Assembly (NCBI GenBank): GCA_028150825.1
Contig: JAOGIM010000020.1
Location: forward strand, 1-34,944
Source: Paracoccaceae bacterium
Lineage (GTDB): Bacteria; Pseudomonadota; Alphaproteobacteria; Rhodobacterales; Rhodobacteraceae
Direction: 5' to 3'
DNA: 34,944 nucleotides
Part shown: positions 8,236-19,004 of the stretch, piece after piece
Numbering within the stretch: the stretch's first letter is position 1
Layout: every line of letters begins with the position of its first letter
Notes under the pieces: generated by a model
Seen by the model: the letters and a program-made list of their open reading frames with translations, nothing else
The model's database searches: none
Told to the model about the DNA's origin: nothing
Made by a program: the position numbers and the translations under genes

Positions 8236-10917
8236 TTATAGTCGGCCATGGCAGTGTTTGAATTTCTTCCCTAAACCGCATGGGCACGCATCGTTTCGGC
8301 CAGGATTTCCCCAGGTGGACCGATCATTTTCATTGAATTCGATTAGCACAGGCTCCGTCGGGGCCATTGGAGTCTCTTTTCGTGTCTCCGATTGCTGAGA
8401 CATCATTTGTTGCATCATCGACGTCTGTTCTTCTTCTGTAAGCGGCCGTACTTTGGCCAAATGCTGGCTAACGTCAACGCGTAAACTTTCTAAAAGACCT
8501 TCAAAAAGCTGAAACGCCTCAGATTTATATTCATTCAGTGGATCGCGTTGAGCATAACCGCGAAACCCAACAACAGATCGCAAATGTTCAAGGGTCACAA
8601 GATGCTCGCGCCATTTGGTATCAATAGTTTGTAATAAGACTTGCTTTTCGATTTGCCGCATCGATTGTGGCCCAAACGCAACGGCTTTTTCAGCCATCAT
8701 TTTATCGACCGCATCCACAATCCTCTCGTTGATAAGCTCGTCGTCAACGCCCTCTTCCTCAACCCAAGCTATAATCGGCAGATCAACATTAAAATTCTTT
8801 ATAATATCGGCATGGAGGCCTTCTGCATTCCATTGTTCTGCATAGGATTTGGGTGGCATATGTAGATTTGTGAGATCTTCAACAACTTCGCGCCGCATAT
8901 CCTCGATTACATCGGATAGGTCATCCACCTGTAAAACATCCAACCTTTGGCCAAATATGGCTTTACGCTGGTCATTCATGACATCATCAAACTTCAAAAG
9001 CTGTTTGCGAACATCAAAATTCCGGCCTTCAACTTTGGCCTGGGCCCGCTCAAGTGATTTATTTACCCATGGATGCACAATAGCTTCGCCCTCCTCCATC
9101 CCCAGAGTTGAAAGCACTTTTTCCAAACGCTCGGAGCCGAATATCCGCATCAGATCATCTTCAAGGCTTAGAAAAAACGAAGACCGGCCAGGATCACCCT
9201 GACGCCCCGAGCGACCGCGCAGCTGATTATCAATCCTGCGACTTTCGTGCCGTTCAGTGGCCAAAACATATAGCCCACCTGCTCCAAGCACTTTTTCTTT
9301 TTCCAAAACATGATCTTCTTCTACCATTCGGCGTAATTTTTCTGGATCTGCTTGAGGATCATCGACAAGTGCGCTCAAAACTCTCATCTCGACGTTGCCA
9401 CCAAGCTGAATGTCCGTCCCCCTACCAGCCATGTTGGTCGCGATGGTAACCGCTCCAAACATGCCTGCATCTCCAACAATCTGAGCTTCCTGCTCATGTT
9501 GTCTGGCATTGAGAACATTATGCTTTATCCCAGCAGATTTAAGCATAGAAGATAATTCTTCTGATTTTTCAATCGAAGTGGTTCCTACCAGAACCGGCTG
9601 ACCGCTAACATTTGCCTTTTGAATTTCACCCAAAATAGCATCGTATTTTTCGCGCGCTGTGCGATAAATTTGATCGTGCTCATCTTCCCGGGCGATTGGT
9701 TTGTTTGTCGGGACTTCAACTACACCAAGACTGTAGATTTCTCCAAATTCTTCCGCTTCTGTCAGCGCCGTACCAGTCATGCCAGCAAGCTTGTCGTAAA
9801 GACGAAAATAGTTCTGGAAAGTCACACTAGCCAACGTCACGTTTTCAGGCTGAATTGTGCAACCTTCCTTGGCTTCAATCGCTTGATGAAGCCCATTTGA
9901 TAACCGCCGGCCTGACATCATTCGACCGGTAAATTCATCAATCAAAACAACTTCGTCACCTCGAACGATATAGTCCTTATCTTTTGAGAACAGCTTATGC
10001 GCGCTCAGTCCCTGATTTATATGGTGGACGATTGTTGTACTTTCTGGATCGTATAGAGACTGATCTTTAGGAAGCAGACCACGTGATTGTAGCAGGCTTT
10101 CAAGAAATTCGTTGCCTTCATCGGTAAAGGTCGAACCACGCGTTTTTTCATCGATGCTATAGTGTTCTTCAGTCAGTTCAGGAATAATTTTATCAATAGC
10201 AACATATAAATCAGAACGGTCCTCAGCTGGCCCCGAAATGATCAATGGTGTTCGCGCCTCATCGATCAGAATACTATCGACTTCGTCAACAATCGCAAGA
10301 TAGTGGTGCTTTTGATACATCTGAGCCGTATCAGTTTTCATGTTGTCACGCAGATAGTCAAACGCTAACTCATTATTCGTTGCATAAGTCACATCACATG
10401 CATAGGCGGCAGATTTCTCACTATCGGGTTGTTGAGGGTATACAACACCAGTGGTTAGACCAAGAGCCGAGTAAACATTGGACATCCATTCGCTATCGCG
10501 CTTTGCAAGGTAGTCATTCACCGTAACGATATGAACGCCTTTGCCTGTCAACGCGTTTAGATAAGCCGGGAACGTCGCAACAAGGGTTTTGCCTTCCCCA
10601 GTTTTCATTTCTGAAATATTACCCTTATGAAGAAAAATGCCACCCATAAGCTGAACATCAAAGGCGCGTAATCCTAAAGAGCGCTTGGCGGCTTCGCGGC
10701 AATTTGCGAAAGCCTCTGGCAAAAGTTCATCAAGACTTGCACCGGCGGCGAAACGCTCTTTAAGCATATTAGTTTTTTCTATCAAACCTTGATCTGACAG
10801 CGCCTCAAAGTTTGATTCCAGAGCATTGATACTATCAACAATTGGGCGCATTGCCTTGATTCTGCGCTCGTTTGGTGTGCCAAACACCTGTTTGGCAAGT
10901 TTCTTCAACCCAAGCAT
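8236..10917 (-). CDS. secA: Preprotein translocase ATPase subunit SecA
   Basis: An 893-residue motor ATPase that drives unfolded preproteins through SecYEG. Walker A is MKTGEGKTL, Walker B/DEAD-like is [16 protein letters not shown], and the later helicase motifs [13 protein letters not shown] and [13 protein letters not shown] are intact. The helical scaffold and the C-terminal zinc-binding SecB-interaction tail ([16 protein letters not shown]) are complete. The frame is open to 11043, but the ATG at 10917 starts the canonical [19 protein letters not shown] and has GGAGTGATC just upstream, so the longer version is rejected. It is convergent with ilvE and divergent from the parvulin gene, an exported folding factor that depends on this export route. 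Confidence 0.98.
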   Translation of the reverse strand: MLGLKKLAKQVFGTPNERRIKAMRPIVDSINALESNFEALSDQGLIEKTNMLKERFAAGASLDELLPEAFANCREAAKRSLGLRAFDVQLMGGIFLHKGNISEMKTGEGKTLVATFPAYLNALTGKGVHIVTVNDYLAKRDSEWMSNVYSALGLTTGVVYPQQPDSEKSAAYACDVTYATNNELAFDYLRDNMKTDTAQMYQKHHYLAIVDEVDSILIDEARTPLIISGPAEDRSDLYVAIDKIIPELTEEHYSIDEKTRGSTFTDEGNEFLESLLQSRGLLPKDQSLYDPESTTIVHHINQGLSAHKLFSKDKDYIVRGDEVVLIDEFTGRMMSGRRLSNGLHQAIEAKEGCTIQPENVTLASVTFQNYFRLYDKLAGMTGTALTEAEEFGEIYSLGVVEVPTNKPIAREDEHDQIYRTAREKYDAILGEIQKANVSGQPVLVGTTSIEKSEELSSMLKSAGIKHNVLNARQHEQEAQIVGDAGMFGAVTIATNMAGRGTDIQLGGNVEMRVLSALVDDPQADPEKLRRMVEEDHVLEKEKVLGAGGLYVLATERHESRRIDNQLRGRSGRQGDPGRSSFFLSLEDDLMRIFGSERLEKVLSTLGMEEGEAIVHPWVNKSLERAQAKVEGRNFDVRKQLLKFDDVMNDQRKAIFGQRLDVLQVDDLSDVIEDMRREVVEDLTNLHMPPKSYAEQWNAEGLHADIIKNFNVDLPIIAWVEEEGVDDELINERIVDAVDKMMAEKAVAFGPQSMRQIEKQVLLQTIDTKWREHLVTLEHLRSVVGFRGYAQRDPLNEYKSEAFQLFEGLLESLRVDVSQHLAKVRPLTEEEQTSMMQQMMSQQSETRKETPMAPTEPVLIEFNENDRSTWGNPGRNDACPCGLGKKFKHCHGRL

Positions 10918-11034
10918 GATCACTCCGTATTCAAAAATGCTGCAACAAATTGCAACGTGGTCTTGCCCTGCACCGTTTGTGCCAATAGGTATTGGTACAA
11001 TGACTTCGCCTGGCTCAGTGGGATGTAAGCAGCT

Positions 11035-11058
11035 GTTGCGCAACTGTCAACGTTGACA
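11035..11058. promoter_or_regulatory. Back-to-back perfect palindromes between secA and the parvulin gene
   Basis: GTTGCGCAAC (11035-11044) is followed directly by TGTCAACGTTGACA (11045-11058), both perfect palindromes, in the 175-base divergent spacer. The second one contains TTGACA on both strands, so it could provide -35 elements in both directions as well as a protein-binding dyad. No clear -10 box at ideal spacing was found on either strand, so promoter identity is tentative. Confidence 0.4.
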
Positions 11059-11092
11059 CACCGCTGAAACAGGTAATTTTGAAGGGGGAAAA

Positions 11093-11941
11093 ATGCCTAT
11101 TGCGACCAAATACCTGATGGCGGCAGCCATCGCAATAACCTCAACAACTTTATTTGCTCAGGAGGATCTAACAGCAGATACTGTAATTGCTACCGTCGAT
11201 GGAGCCGAAATTACTCTGGGACACATGATGATTGCTCGTGAAAGCCTTCCAGAACAGTATCAAAAATTTCCAGATGATCAGCTTTTTACAGGTATTCTAG
11301 AACAACTTATTCAACAAACTATCCTTGCAACAATCGATGATGGTCCCGATAGCCTAAGAACACAGTTTACGCTTGAGAACGACCGACGCCTGATGCGTGC
11401 ATCAAATGCAGTGGATGCCATATCTGCAGAAGCTGTGACCGAGGATGCTATACAAGCGGCATATCAAGAACAGTATGACGGTTCAGAGTTAGGCAATGAA
11501 TTTAATGCATCTCACATTCTTGTAGAAACAGAAGAAAGTGCACTGAATATAATTGCTAAAGCAAAAGAGGGCACAGATTTTAGCAAACTCGCAAAAGAGT
11601 TTTCCACTGGACCCTCCGGTCCAAGTGGAGGTCAACTTGGCTGGTTTGGTCCCGGGATGATGGTCCCACCCTTTGAAGAGGCTGTCGTCACAATGGAAAA
11701 GGGACAGGTATCAGGCCCTGTTAAGACCAATTTCGGCTGGCACGTTATAAAGCTAAATGATCTTCGCAGCCTATCTGCACCAGAGTTAGAATCCGTAAGG
11801 CAAGATATCTCCGCTAAATTACAGCGTGATGCCGTTGCGGCCAAAGTTACTGAAATTCAAAGTTTGGTGGACATAATTATAGCTGACACAACTGAAATCG
11901 ACCCTGCCGTCTTAAACGATACCTCACTTTTGTTACAATAA
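11093..11941 (+). CDS. Periplasmic parvulin-type peptidyl-prolyl cis-trans isomerase
   Basis: A 282-residue exported foldase. Residues 1-22 form a signal peptide (basic start, hydrophobic MAAAIAITSTTLFA, cleavage near FAQ-ED). The N-terminal chaperone part precedes a rotamase domain at about residues 136-230: NEFNASHILVETEESA, FSKLAKEFSTGPSGPSGGQLGWFGPGMMVPPFEEAV and GPVKTNFGWHVIKLND are the parvulin core with its two histidines and central aromatic patch. It assists folding of proteins exported through Sec. Its stop overlaps the argJ start by one base (TAATG), and the ATG follows AAGGGGG, so it heads a coupled operon with argJ and mutT. Confidence 0.93.
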   Translation: MPIATKYLMAAAIAITSTTLFAQEDLTADTVIATVDGAEITLGHMMIARESLPEQYQKFPDDQLFTGILEQLIQQTILATIDDGPDSLRTQFTLENDRRLMRASNAVDAISAEAVTEDAIQAAYQEQYDGSELGNEFNASHILVETEESALNIIAKAKEGTDFSKLAKEFSTGPSGPSGGQLGWFGPGMMVPPFEEAVVTMEKGQVSGPVKTNFGWHVIKLNDLRSLSAPELESVRQDISAKLQRDAVAAKVTEIQSLVDIIIADTTEIDPAVLNDTSLLLQ

Positions 11942-13170
11942 TGGCATCGCAACCGGAAAAATCGCCTCTTGCGCCATCTCATTTCCCGCCCATTCCACCG
12001 GTAGGAGGGGTGCGGTTTTCCGTTGCTTCAGCTGGTATAAAATATGTTGGTCGCAATGACGTCATGCTGGCAGAGCTCTCTCCAGGCACTGCGGTAGCTG
12101 GTGTTTTCACACGATCGGCGACCCGCGCTGCTTCAGTCTTGGACTGTCAGGAAAAAATAGGGCTAAAGATGACACAAGGCGCAGCTATTATAGTGAATTC
12201 AGGTAATGCAAATGCATTTACTGGAAAGCAAGGTAACTTAGCAGTCAACGATATTACAACGGCAGTCTCGAAGCATTTATCAATACCCAAAAATCGCGTG
12301 TTTTCTTCTTCCACTGGTGTCATAGGAGAGCCACTGCCGCAGGAAAAGATCACACAGTGCATAGGAAACCTTAAAGCCAATTTGGACACTTCCAGTATCT
12401 CTGAGGCGGCACAGGCAATCATGACAACTGACACCTATCCTAAGGGTGCATATTCAAACATCCAAACAGAGGATGGGCCCATCATCCTAGCCGGGATAGC
12501 CAAAGGATCGGGCATGATTGCTCCAAATATGGCAACGATGCTTGTCTATCTTTTTACTGATGCCCAAATTGAGCAATCTGCTCTGCAGGGTCTTCTTAGT
12601 GAAGTGAATGCGACAACATTTAATGCCATCACAGTAGACAGCGACACTTCTACATCGGACACTGTTTTACTTGCGGCAACAGGAGCCTCCAGAATCCGAG
12701 TCACCGAAAAAAGTAATGCTTTTCGCCAAGGCCTGCACCAAGTGATGCTTGATCTGGCACACCAAGTCGTTCGCGACGGCGAAGGCGCAAGAAAATTCAT
12801 CGAGATATCCGTGCAAGGCGCGATTGATGACACGGACGCAAAAACTCATGCAATGGCTATTGCCAACTCACCTTTGGTCAAAACTGCAATAGCAGGGAGC
12901 GATCCGAACTGGGGGCGTATTGTTATGGCGGTTGGAAAATCTGGTGCTGCCGCTAATCGGGATCTGCTTAAAATTTGGTTTGGTGAAATCTTGGTTGCAA
13001 GAGATGGTTGGGTTTCCCCAACTTATCGAGAACAGGATGGCGCGGAGTATATGAAAAAATCTGAAATCAAAATCATAATTGACCTGGGAATTGGAGTAGC
13101 AAGATCAACTGTTTGGACCTGTGATTTAACGCATCAATATATTAATATAAACGCTGACTATCGGTCATGA
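11941..13170 (+). CDS. argJ: Bifunctional glutamate N-acetyltransferase / amino-acid acetyltransferase
   Basis: A 409-residue ornithine acetyltransferase of the arginine pathway. It moves the acetyl group from N-acetylornithine to glutamate (and in bifunctional forms also uses acetyl-CoA). It is made as one chain that cleaves itself before a threonine. The cleavage motif is visible as PNMATMLVYLFTDA, giving alpha and beta chains, with the new N-terminal Thr as nucleophile. Other family signatures are GGVRFSVASAGIKYVGRNDVML, VFSSSTGVIGEPLP, NAITVDSDTSTSD, REGEGARKF-like VRDGEGARKF and AIAGSDPNWGRI. The start codon overlaps the preceding stop by one base and the end overlaps mutT by four, so all three are translationally coupled. 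Confidence 0.97.
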   Translation: MASQPEKSPLAPSHFPPIPPVGGVRFSVASAGIKYVGRNDVMLAELSPGTAVAGVFTRSATRAASVLDCQEKIGLKMTQGAAIIVNSGNANAFTGKQGNLAVNDITTAVSKHLSIPKNRVFSSSTGVIGEPLPQEKITQCIGNLKANLDTSSISEAAQAIMTTDTYPKGAYSNIQTEDGPIILAGIAKGSGMIAPNMATMLVYLFTDAQIEQSALQGLLSEVNATTFNAITVDSDTSTSDTVLLAATGASRIRVTEKSNAFRQGLHQVMLDLAHQVVRDGEGARKFIEISVQGAIDDTDAKTHAMAIANSPLVKTAIAGSDPNWGRIVMAVGKSGAAANRDLLKIWFGEILVARDGWVSPTYREQDGAEYMKKSEIKIIIDLGIGVARSTVWTCDLTHQYININADYRS

Positions 13171-13565
13171 AAATTGTTCTCGTAAGTGCAGTTGCACTCA
13201 TTGACAAAGATGGACGCGTATTGATTGCTCAACGTCCAGAAGGTAAATCTATGGCGGGCCTTTGGGAATTTCCTGGTGGAAAAATTGAGCCCAATGAAAC
13301 ACCAGAGGCAGCTTTGGTCAGAGAATTGAACGAAGAGCTTGGGATCGAAACATGGGATAGTTGTCTTGCTCCTCTCACGTTTGCGAGCCATTCCTATGAT
13401 GATTTTCATCTAGTAATGCCACTTTTTGTCTGCCGAAAATGGACTGGGATCGTACAACCAAAAGAAGGTCAAACCTTAAAATGGGTCGATGCAAAAGCAC
13501 TTAAAGATTATCCAATGCCCGCAGCCGACATTCCAATTATCTCTATTCTGCGTGACTTGCTTTAG
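13167..13565 (+). CDS. mutT: MutT-type 8-oxo-dGTP diphosphatase (Nudix hydrolase)
   Basis: A 132-residue Nudix protein that hydrolyses oxidised nucleotides such as 8-oxo-dGTP to the monophosphate, preventing mutation. The full Nudix box is present at about residues 33-55: GGKIEPNETPEAALVRELNE followed by ELGI, fitting Gx5Ex7REUxEExGU with all metal-binding glutamates. The beginning VSAVALIDKDGRVLIAQRPEGKSMAGLWEFPGG is typical of MutT. It overlaps argJ by four bases (ATGA). It converges with infB after 49 bases, and no clear terminator is seen between them. Confidence 0.93.
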   Translation: MKIVLVSAVALIDKDGRVLIAQRPEGKSMAGLWEFPGGKIEPNETPEAALVRELNEELGIETWDSCLAPLTFASHSYDDFHLVMPLFVCRKWTGIVQPKEGQTLKWVDAKALKDYPMPAADIPIISILRDLL

Positions 13566-13614
13566 TATTTACCCTTAAAGCTAGAAACAAAAACTCAGGC
13601 AGTCAAATAACTGA

Positions 13615-16113
13615 TTAATTAAGTTCCCGTTTGACTTCTTGCCGTTCAAATATTTCAATGATGTCGCCAGCACGGATATCCTCATAGTTTTCAAAAGCCA
13701 TGCCACATTCCTGACCTGACTGCACTTCAGGCACCTCATCTTTGAAGCGCTTCAGCGTCTTTAGCGTTCCCTCATGAATAACAACGTTATCACGAAGCAG
13801 GCGTACGCCAGCACTTCTGCGAGCAACACCTTCGGTCGTAAGACAACCAGCAACTTTTCCAATTCCAGAGACTTTGAAAACTTCTTTGATTTCAGCGTAG
13901 CCGATAAAGGTTTCACGAATTTCAGCACTCAGAAGACCACTTGCAGCTGCTTTCACATCATCAACCAAATCATAGATGACTGAATAGTATCTAATCTCGA
14001 CACCTTTCTGATTCGCTGAATTACGCGCACTTGCATTAGCACGCACATTGAAGCCCATGATCGGAGCATTAGAGGCTTCTGCAAGCCCCACATCCGTTTC
14101 TGTTATTGCACCAACGCCAGAGTGTAGAACACGCACACGGACTTCGGAATTACCAATTTTTTCCATCGCCTGAATAATTGCCTCAGCCGAACCCTGAACA
14201 TCAGTTTTAACCAAAATAGGAAGCTCAGAGATATTCTCATCTTCTTTTGCTTTCGCCATCAGTTGTTCAAGCGTGGTTGCAGCACCTGCGGCTGCACGTT
14301 TTTCTTTTGCCAAATTGGCGCGATATGTTGCAATCTCTCGAGCTTGCGCTTCTGTCGAAACCACGTTTAAAACATCGCCAGCCTCTGGAGTACCATTCAG
14401 GCCAAGCACTTCCACTGGAACTGATGGACCAGCACTTGCAATGCGCTCACCCTTATCGTTGACTAATGCCCGCACTTTCCCCCATTGCTCACCAACAACA
14501 AAAATGTCGCCTTTGTTCAAGGTACCTTTTTGCACCAAGACTGTGGCAACGGGACCACGACCAACATCGAGCTGAGCTTCGATTACGGCACCCTGTGCTG
14601 CGCGCTCAGGGTTTGTCTGCAATTCAAGGATTTCCGCCTGCAAAGCAATCGCTTCCAAAAGTTCATCCAAACCCTGCCCTGAAATGGCAGATACTTCTAC
14701 GTCCTGCACCTCCCCAGACATGGCCTCAACCACAATCTCATGCTGAAGCAATTCGGTACGGACCCGGTTCGCATCAGCCGCAGGTCTATCGATCTTGTTT
14801 ATAGCAACGATAAGCGGCACTTCTGCGGCCTTAGCATGGCTTATTGCTTCAATGGTCTGAGGCATGACAGAGTCATCCGCTGCAACAACAAGAACTACAA
14901 TATCCGTAACCTGAGCGCCTCTTGATCGCATCGATGTAAATGCAGCGTGGCCCGGTGTATCCAAGAAAGATAAAACCGCACCACTATCTGTTGTGACCTG
15001 GTATGCACCAATATGCTGAGTAATACCGCCTGCTTCGCCCTGAACGACTTTCGTTTTGCGAATGGCATCCAGAAGCGACGTTTTACCGTGGTCAACATGG
15101 CCCATGATAGTAATAACCGGAGGCCGCGGTTGAAGGTTTTCAGTATCTTCCTCAGTCTCCTTAATAACATCCTCAACATCGGAGTCCGCGACTCGTACGA
15201 CTTTGTGACCAAACTCTTCGATAATCAGTTCTGCTGTATCCGCATCGATAGTTTCATTTTGAGTTACCATCATGCCCATTTTCATCAGTGACTTGACCAA
15301 GTCAGCGGACCTTTCAGCCATGCGGTTTGCCAACTCAGACACAGTAATTGCTTCGGGTAGTTGGACTTCGCGAACAATTTTTTCACGTTCTAGGTTTTGA
15401 CCCAGAGCTTTTAGGCGTGCGCGTTCCTGCTTACGCTTCATCGCAGCCATTGAACGATGGCGACCGCCCTCACCTGACAGTGCCTGAGTGAGCGTCAGCT
15501 TGCCCGACCTACGGTTATCTTCACGACCCTTAGTACTTCTGCGCTCTTGTTCGGTATCACGCTCTTTTTTGCGGGACGTGGGCACAGATGCCGGTTTTGG
15601 CGCCGATTTGGCCGTTTCGTTTTCTTTCTTAGGTGCAGGTGCTGCCTCAGCAGCTTTGCGCAGGGCTTCTTCCCTTTCTTTCTCTTCCGCTTGCTCGCGA
15701 TCACGCTCTTCATCTTGCGTCTTCTTCAGCGCACGCTCTTCAGCTTCCCGATGTTCAGCTTCTTTTTGCTCTTGCTCAGCGCGACGTTTTTCTCGTTCGT
15801 CGCTACGCGTCTTTTCTTGAGCTTCACGCGCAGCAGTTTCTTCGCTTTCACGCGCTCTGGCGGCTTGGACTGCCTTTAATCTGCGTTCCATTTCAACATC
15901 TGAAACACCAGCCGGTCGCTTGCTGGATTGAGACGACACAGGTCCAGGTCCAGCTCCAGGCTTGGCACTACTTGGTTTAGGAACCATCACTCTCTTGCGT
16001 TTTGTCTCGACAACAACGCTTTTGGTTCGGCCGTGGCTAAAGCTTTGCTTGACATTTGCAGACCGCGGTCCGCCACGTAAGCCTAAGGTTTTTTTGCCGT
16101 CACTATCGCTCAT
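13615..16113 (-). CDS. infB: Translation initiation factor IF-2
   Basis: An 832-residue GTPase that brings fMet-tRNA to the 30S subunit and promotes subunit joining. The N-terminal third is a low-complexity, highly charged region rich in Glu, Arg, Lys and Ala (about residues 80-180), normal for IF-2, followed by the IF2_N domain. The G domain has [15 protein letters not shown] (G1), the [10 protein letters not shown] switch, [12 protein letters not shown] (G3) and NKID (G4). Domains II-IV, including the fMet-binding C2 end, are intact. It overlaps the upstream ylxR-type gene by four bases and is last in the rimP-nusA-ylxR-infB operon. The repetitive N-terminal coding sequence explains several long spurious frames on the opposite strand. 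Confidence 0.98.
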   Translation of the reverse strand: MSDSDGKKTLGLRGGPRSANVKQSFSHGRTKSVVVETKRKRVMVPKPSSAKPGAGPGPVSSQSSKRPAGVSDVEMERRLKAVQAARARESEETAAREAQEKTRSDEREKRRAEQEQKEAEHREAEERALKKTQDEERDREQAEEKEREEALRKAAEAAPAPKKENETAKSAPKPASVPTSRKKERDTEQERRSTKGREDNRRSGKLTLTQALSGEGGRHRSMAAMKRKQERARLKALGQNLEREKIVREVQLPEAITVSELANRMAERSADLVKSLMKMGMMVTQNETIDADTAELIIEEFGHKVVRVADSDVEDVIKETEEDTENLQPRPPVITIMGHVDHGKTSLLDAIRKTKVVQGEAGGITQHIGAYQVTTDSGAVLSFLDTPGHAAFTSMRSRGAQVTDIVVLVVAADDSVMPQTIEAISHAKAAEVPLIVAINKIDRPAADANRVRTELLQHEIVVEAMSGEVQDVEVSAISGQGLDELLEAIALQAEILELQTNPERAAQGAVIEAQLDVGRGPVATVLVQKGTLNKGDIFVVGEQWGKVRALVNDKGERIASAGPSVPVEVLGLNGTPEAGDVLNVVSTEAQAREIATYRANLAKEKRAAAGAATTLEQLMAKAKEDENISELPILVKTDVQGSAEAIIQAMEKIGNSEVRVRVLHSGVGAITETDVGLAEASNAPIMGFNVRANASARNSANQKGVEIRYYSVIYDLVDDVKAAASGLLSAEIRETFIGYAEIKEVFKVSGIGKVAGCLTTEGVARRSAGVRLLRDNVVIHEGTLKTLKRFKDEVPEVQSGQECGMAFENYEDIRAGDIIEIFERQEVKRELN

Positions 16114-16745
16114 ATAGCTGTCTTTTCCTTTTTAAGGGCACTCTTTTGGCCCTGAACAACGCGTAGACCTTTCAGTCGTTGCGCTTCCTGTACTACACGT
16201 TTCGTAATTCCACCAGATGCAAGAGCACAGTGAATTACGGTTTGTCGCCCAAATGCCGCGCCAAGCTCCTGTGAACTAAGCCAACCAATAAAACTTCCAT
16301 CCCTAGGCGTGCTTAGCTTTGACTTACCGCGCTCCGATCCATCGCTGGATTGCACCAGCACTTCTGCTACATCTTTCGAAAGCCAATCTTTAACTTTCTC
16401 GTATCCTGCGACCGAGTGGCCAGATTTTCTTGCAAGGCTAAGCAGTCCTATTACTCGATTCGCAATCATCTGCTCAACATCAGTAAGCAGCGTATCAGGC
16501 ACTTTCACCGCCTTGCGCGCTGCACGCGCAAATAGGCCTTTCTCAGCGACCAGTCTTAAAGCGTCTTGGTCGCACGAGACCCATATACCCTTACCTGGGA
16601 GTTTTTCCAATAGGTCAGCAAAAATAGATTCTTCAGGCCCAACGACAAAACGAACAAGCCCACTTTTCTCTTTTATCGTTCCGCTTGCTATGCATTTTCT
16701 AACTGGTCCAGAGGTATCAGTGTCTATGTCATCTATGGCTTTCAT
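16110..16745 (-). CDS. YlxR/DUF448 and L7Ae-like RNA-binding protein
   Basis: A 211-residue protein joining a YlxR (DUF448) domain (about residues 10-85, [20 protein letters not shown] and [30 protein letters not shown]) to an L7Ae/L30e-like domain (about 90-180, [23 protein letters not shown]). Single-domain YlxR proteins in Firmicutes have been linked to RNase P and to nucleoid regulation; for the fused alphaproteobacterial form the role is not established. It lies between nusA (34 bases) and infB (4-base overlap), the usual place for this gene, which points to a role in RNA handling around transcription and ribosome function. Confidence 0.92.
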   Translation of the reverse strand: MKAIDDIDTDTSGPVRKCIASGTIKEKSGLVRFVVGPEESIFADLLEKLPGKGIWVSCDQDALRLVAEKGLFARAARKAVKVPDTLLTDVEQMIANRVIGLLSLARKSGHSVAGYEKVKDWLSKDVAEVLVQSSDGSERGKSKLSTPRDGSFIGWLSSQELGAAFGRQTVIHCALASGGITKRVVQEAQRLKGLRVVQGQKSALKKEKTAI

Positions 16746-16779
16746 AATATTACAGTTTCAACATCAACAGATGCGGAAC

Positions 16780-18393
16780 TTAGCTTTCCTCCTCAGTTTC
16801 TGCGTCATTTTCTTCAGCTTTATCTGACACAAGGTCATCAGGATCAACCCAGCCCAAAAGAATCCTGGCGGTCATAACCAAATCTTGCGCCTCGGCAAGA
16901 GAAACCTCAAAACTCTCAAGCAGACCATCGTCTTTGACACGCTCACCGTCAACAGTAGTCCATCCACCAGAAAGCTCCCAATCTGCACAGGTCGCAAAGT
17001 CCTCCAATGTCTTAATGCCGTCTTCAGCCAATGCCTGCAACATCTGAGGCGTAAGGCCTTCAAAATTAACTAGATTATCCTCAACACCCATTTCTCTGGC
17101 TTTTTCAAGCGCTTTGTTTGCCTGTTCTTCCAAATATTCGCGCGCTCGGGTTTGAAGTTCGCCCGCAGTGCTTTCGTCGACTCCATCAATCTGCAAAAGC
17201 TCATCCGCTTCAACAAATGCTACTTCTTCGAGGTTAGTAAATCCCTCTGACACCAGAAGCTGGGCAAAGAATTCGTCCAAATCCAGAGCCGCAATAAATA
17301 ATTTTGTCCGTTCTTCGAATTCTTTTTGACGTCTAGCGCTTTCCTCAGCCTCAGTCATGATGTCAATGTCTAAGCCAGTCAATTGACTTGCAAGGCGAAC
17401 ATTCTGGCCGCGACGCCCGATGGCCAAGCTTAGCTGGTCAACCGGCACCACAACTTCAATCCGTTCAGCTTCTTCATCCAAAACAACTTTGGTCACTTCG
17501 GCTGGCTGCAGAGCATTTACAAGAAATGTGGGCTGATCTTCATTCCACGGTATGATATCAATCTTCTCACCTTGAAGCTCATTTACCACGGCTTGAACAC
17601 GGCTCCCACGCATGCCAACGCAAGCGCCAACGGGATCGATTGAACTATCATTGGTTAAAACAGCGATTTTAGCACGTGACCCTGGATCGCGGGCTACAGC
17701 TTTAATCTCAATAATGCCTTCGTAAATTTCGGGCACTTCCATCTTAAACAGCTCAGCCATAAACTGGGGATCTGTCCGGCTCAGAAATATTTGTGGGCCC
17801 CGGTTTTCACGGCGAACTTCTTTGATATAACAACGAATTCGATCATTATTCCTATAACCCTCACGGGAGATTTTTTCATTCCGGCGCAGAACCGCTTCAC
17901 CGCGACCAACGTCAACAATAACATTGCCGTATTCTTCACGTTTTACCTGACCATTTATAATCGTACCAGCGCGGTCTTTAAACTCCTCATACTGGCGTTC
18001 GCGCTCGGCTTCTCTGACTTTTTGCAGAATAACCTGTTTGGCCGACTGAGCCGCAATCCGACCCATATCGACGGGAGGTATTTCTTCGATAAACTTATCG
18101 CCAACAGAAGGGTCTTCCAAATACTGCTTGGCCTGATCTACCGTCATCTCAGCCTGATAGTTTTCAAGCTCTGCTTCCTCAACCACCGTGCGAACGCGAG
18201 TAAATACAGCGCGGCCCGTCTTACGATCGATTTCGACCCGGATATCCATTTCAGCGCCGTAGCGAGATTTTGCAGCCCTTGCTAAGCTCTCCTCCATCGC
18301 TTCGATCACCAGCACGGGGTCAATCATTTTTTCCCGTGCAACGGCCTCGGCTGTTTGCAAAAGTTCAAGTTGGTTTGCAGAGGTGATTGCCAT
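16780..18393 (-). CDS. nusA: Transcription termination/antitermination protein NusA
   Basis: A 537-residue RNA polymerase-binding factor controlling pausing, intrinsic termination and antitermination. In order: the N-terminal polymerase-binding domain (about 1-130), the S1 domain (GTIINGQVKREEYGNVIVDVGRGEAVL), KH1 and KH2 (GSRVQAVVNELQGEKIDIIPW; LAIGRRGQNVRLASQLTG), then two helix-hairpin-helix acidic repeats, one near EGFTNLEEVAFV and one near DGIKTLEDFA, ending in a strongly acidic tail. The start overlaps the rimP stop by one base (TAATG), so the two are coupled. NusA may regulate its own operon through the hairpin in the rimP leader, by analogy with E. coli. Confidence 0.98.
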   Translation of the reverse strand: MAITSANQLELLQTAEAVAREKMIDPVLVIEAMEESLARAAKSRYGAEMDIRVEIDRKTGRAVFTRVRTVVEEAELENYQAEMTVDQAKQYLEDPSVGDKFIEEIPPVDMGRIAAQSAKQVILQKVREAERERQYEEFKDRAGTIINGQVKREEYGNVIVDVGRGEAVLRRNEKISREGYRNNDRIRCYIKEVRRENRGPQIFLSRTDPQFMAELFKMEVPEIYEGIIEIKAVARDPGSRAKIAVLTNDSSIDPVGACVGMRGSRVQAVVNELQGEKIDIIPWNEDQPTFLVNALQPAEVTKVVLDEEAERIEVVVPVDQLSLAIGRRGQNVRLASQLTGLDIDIMTEAEESARRQKEFEERTKLFIAALDLDEFFAQLLVSEGFTNLEEVAFVEADELLQIDGVDESTAGELQTRAREYLEEQANKALEKAREMGVEDNLVNFEGLTPQMLQALAEDGIKTLEDFATCADWELSGGWTTVDGERVKDDGLLESFEVSLAEAQDLVMTARILLGWVDPDDLVSDKAEENDAETEEES

Positions 18394-18968
18394 TATAAGT
18401 CCTCCTCAGACCCTGAGGTCTCTATTTCATCAAAACTGTCTTCTTTTATTTCCCCAAGCGCTTTACGCTTGCGTAGCATTTCAGCTATCAGATCATCGGT
18501 TAAAATAAGCTTGGCCTCAGAAAGCCAATCAAATTTAAGACCAATAGTTCCTTCGCTTAAATTTATCAGAACTTCGCCTTCTTCGACCCCGGCCAGGACG
18601 CCTTTGAAGCGCCTACGACCATCAATAAGCTCATCTGTCTCCAGCTTAGCTTCGTAGCCCTCAAATGAATCAAAATCCTTCAACCGCGTTAAAGGTCTAT
18701 CTATACCTGGACTGGATACTTCCAAATTGTAGGCGTCCAAAATTGGATCTTCAACATCAAGCACAGCACTGACTGATATCGAAATATCCGCTAAATCATC
18801 AACTTCAATACCACCAACCATTCGGTCAGCCATAATTTGTAACGTAGATTCTTCGCCGCTCATCAGACGCACACGCACAAGTTCAAAGCCCATGTCCGAA
18901 ATCACAGGTTCAATTATCTGTGCCAATTTTTTGTCAATGGCAGCTTTTGCGATCAAATCGTTTGACAT
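18393..18968 (-). CDS. rimP: Ribosome maturation factor RimP
   Basis: A 191-residue cytoplasmic protein needed for 30S subunit maturation. It has the N-terminal alpha/beta domain ([43 protein letters not shown], the hallmark [14 protein letters not shown] near residue 87) and the C-terminal SH3-like domain (KFKGVL-type strand [19 protein letters not shown]). Two in-frame ATGs are available: 18980, which touches the T-run of a terminator hairpin, and 18968, which has TTTGGAAAT before it. The second is preferred because it leaves room for ribosome binding after the hairpin. It is the first gene of the operon. Confidence 0.94.
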   Translation of the reverse strand: MSNDLIAKAAIDKKLAQIIEPVISDMGFELVRVRLMSGEESTLQIMADRMVGGIEVDDLADISISVSAVLDVEDPILDAYNLEVSSPGIDRPLTRLKDFDSFEGYEAKLETDELIDGRRRFKGVLAGVEEGEVLINLSEGTIGLKFDWLSEAKLILTDDLIAEMLRKRKALGEIKEDSFDEIETSGSEEDL

Positions 18969-18980
18969 ATTTCCAAACAT

Positions 18981-19004
18981 AAAAAAACGGGCCCGCAGCC
19001 CGTT
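18981..19004 (-). terminator. Intrinsic terminator/attenuator in the rimP leader
   Basis: Read on the minus strand, AACGGGC and GCCCGTT form a perfect 7-bp stem with a 5-base loop (stem arms 18998-19004 and 18986-18992), followed directly by a run of seven T (18987-18981). It lies 12 bases before the preferred rimP start and points into the operon, so it must be read through for rimP-nusA-infB expression. No tRNA or other gene is recognisable just upstream that it would serve, so attenuation is a better explanation than simple termination. Confidence 0.7.

Noticed and set aside
15488-15980. Several long plus-strand frames rich in Ser, Arg, Leu and Phe opposite infB
   Set aside because: They mirror the repetitive charged N-terminal part of IF-2 read on the other strand and have no ribosome sites or family features.
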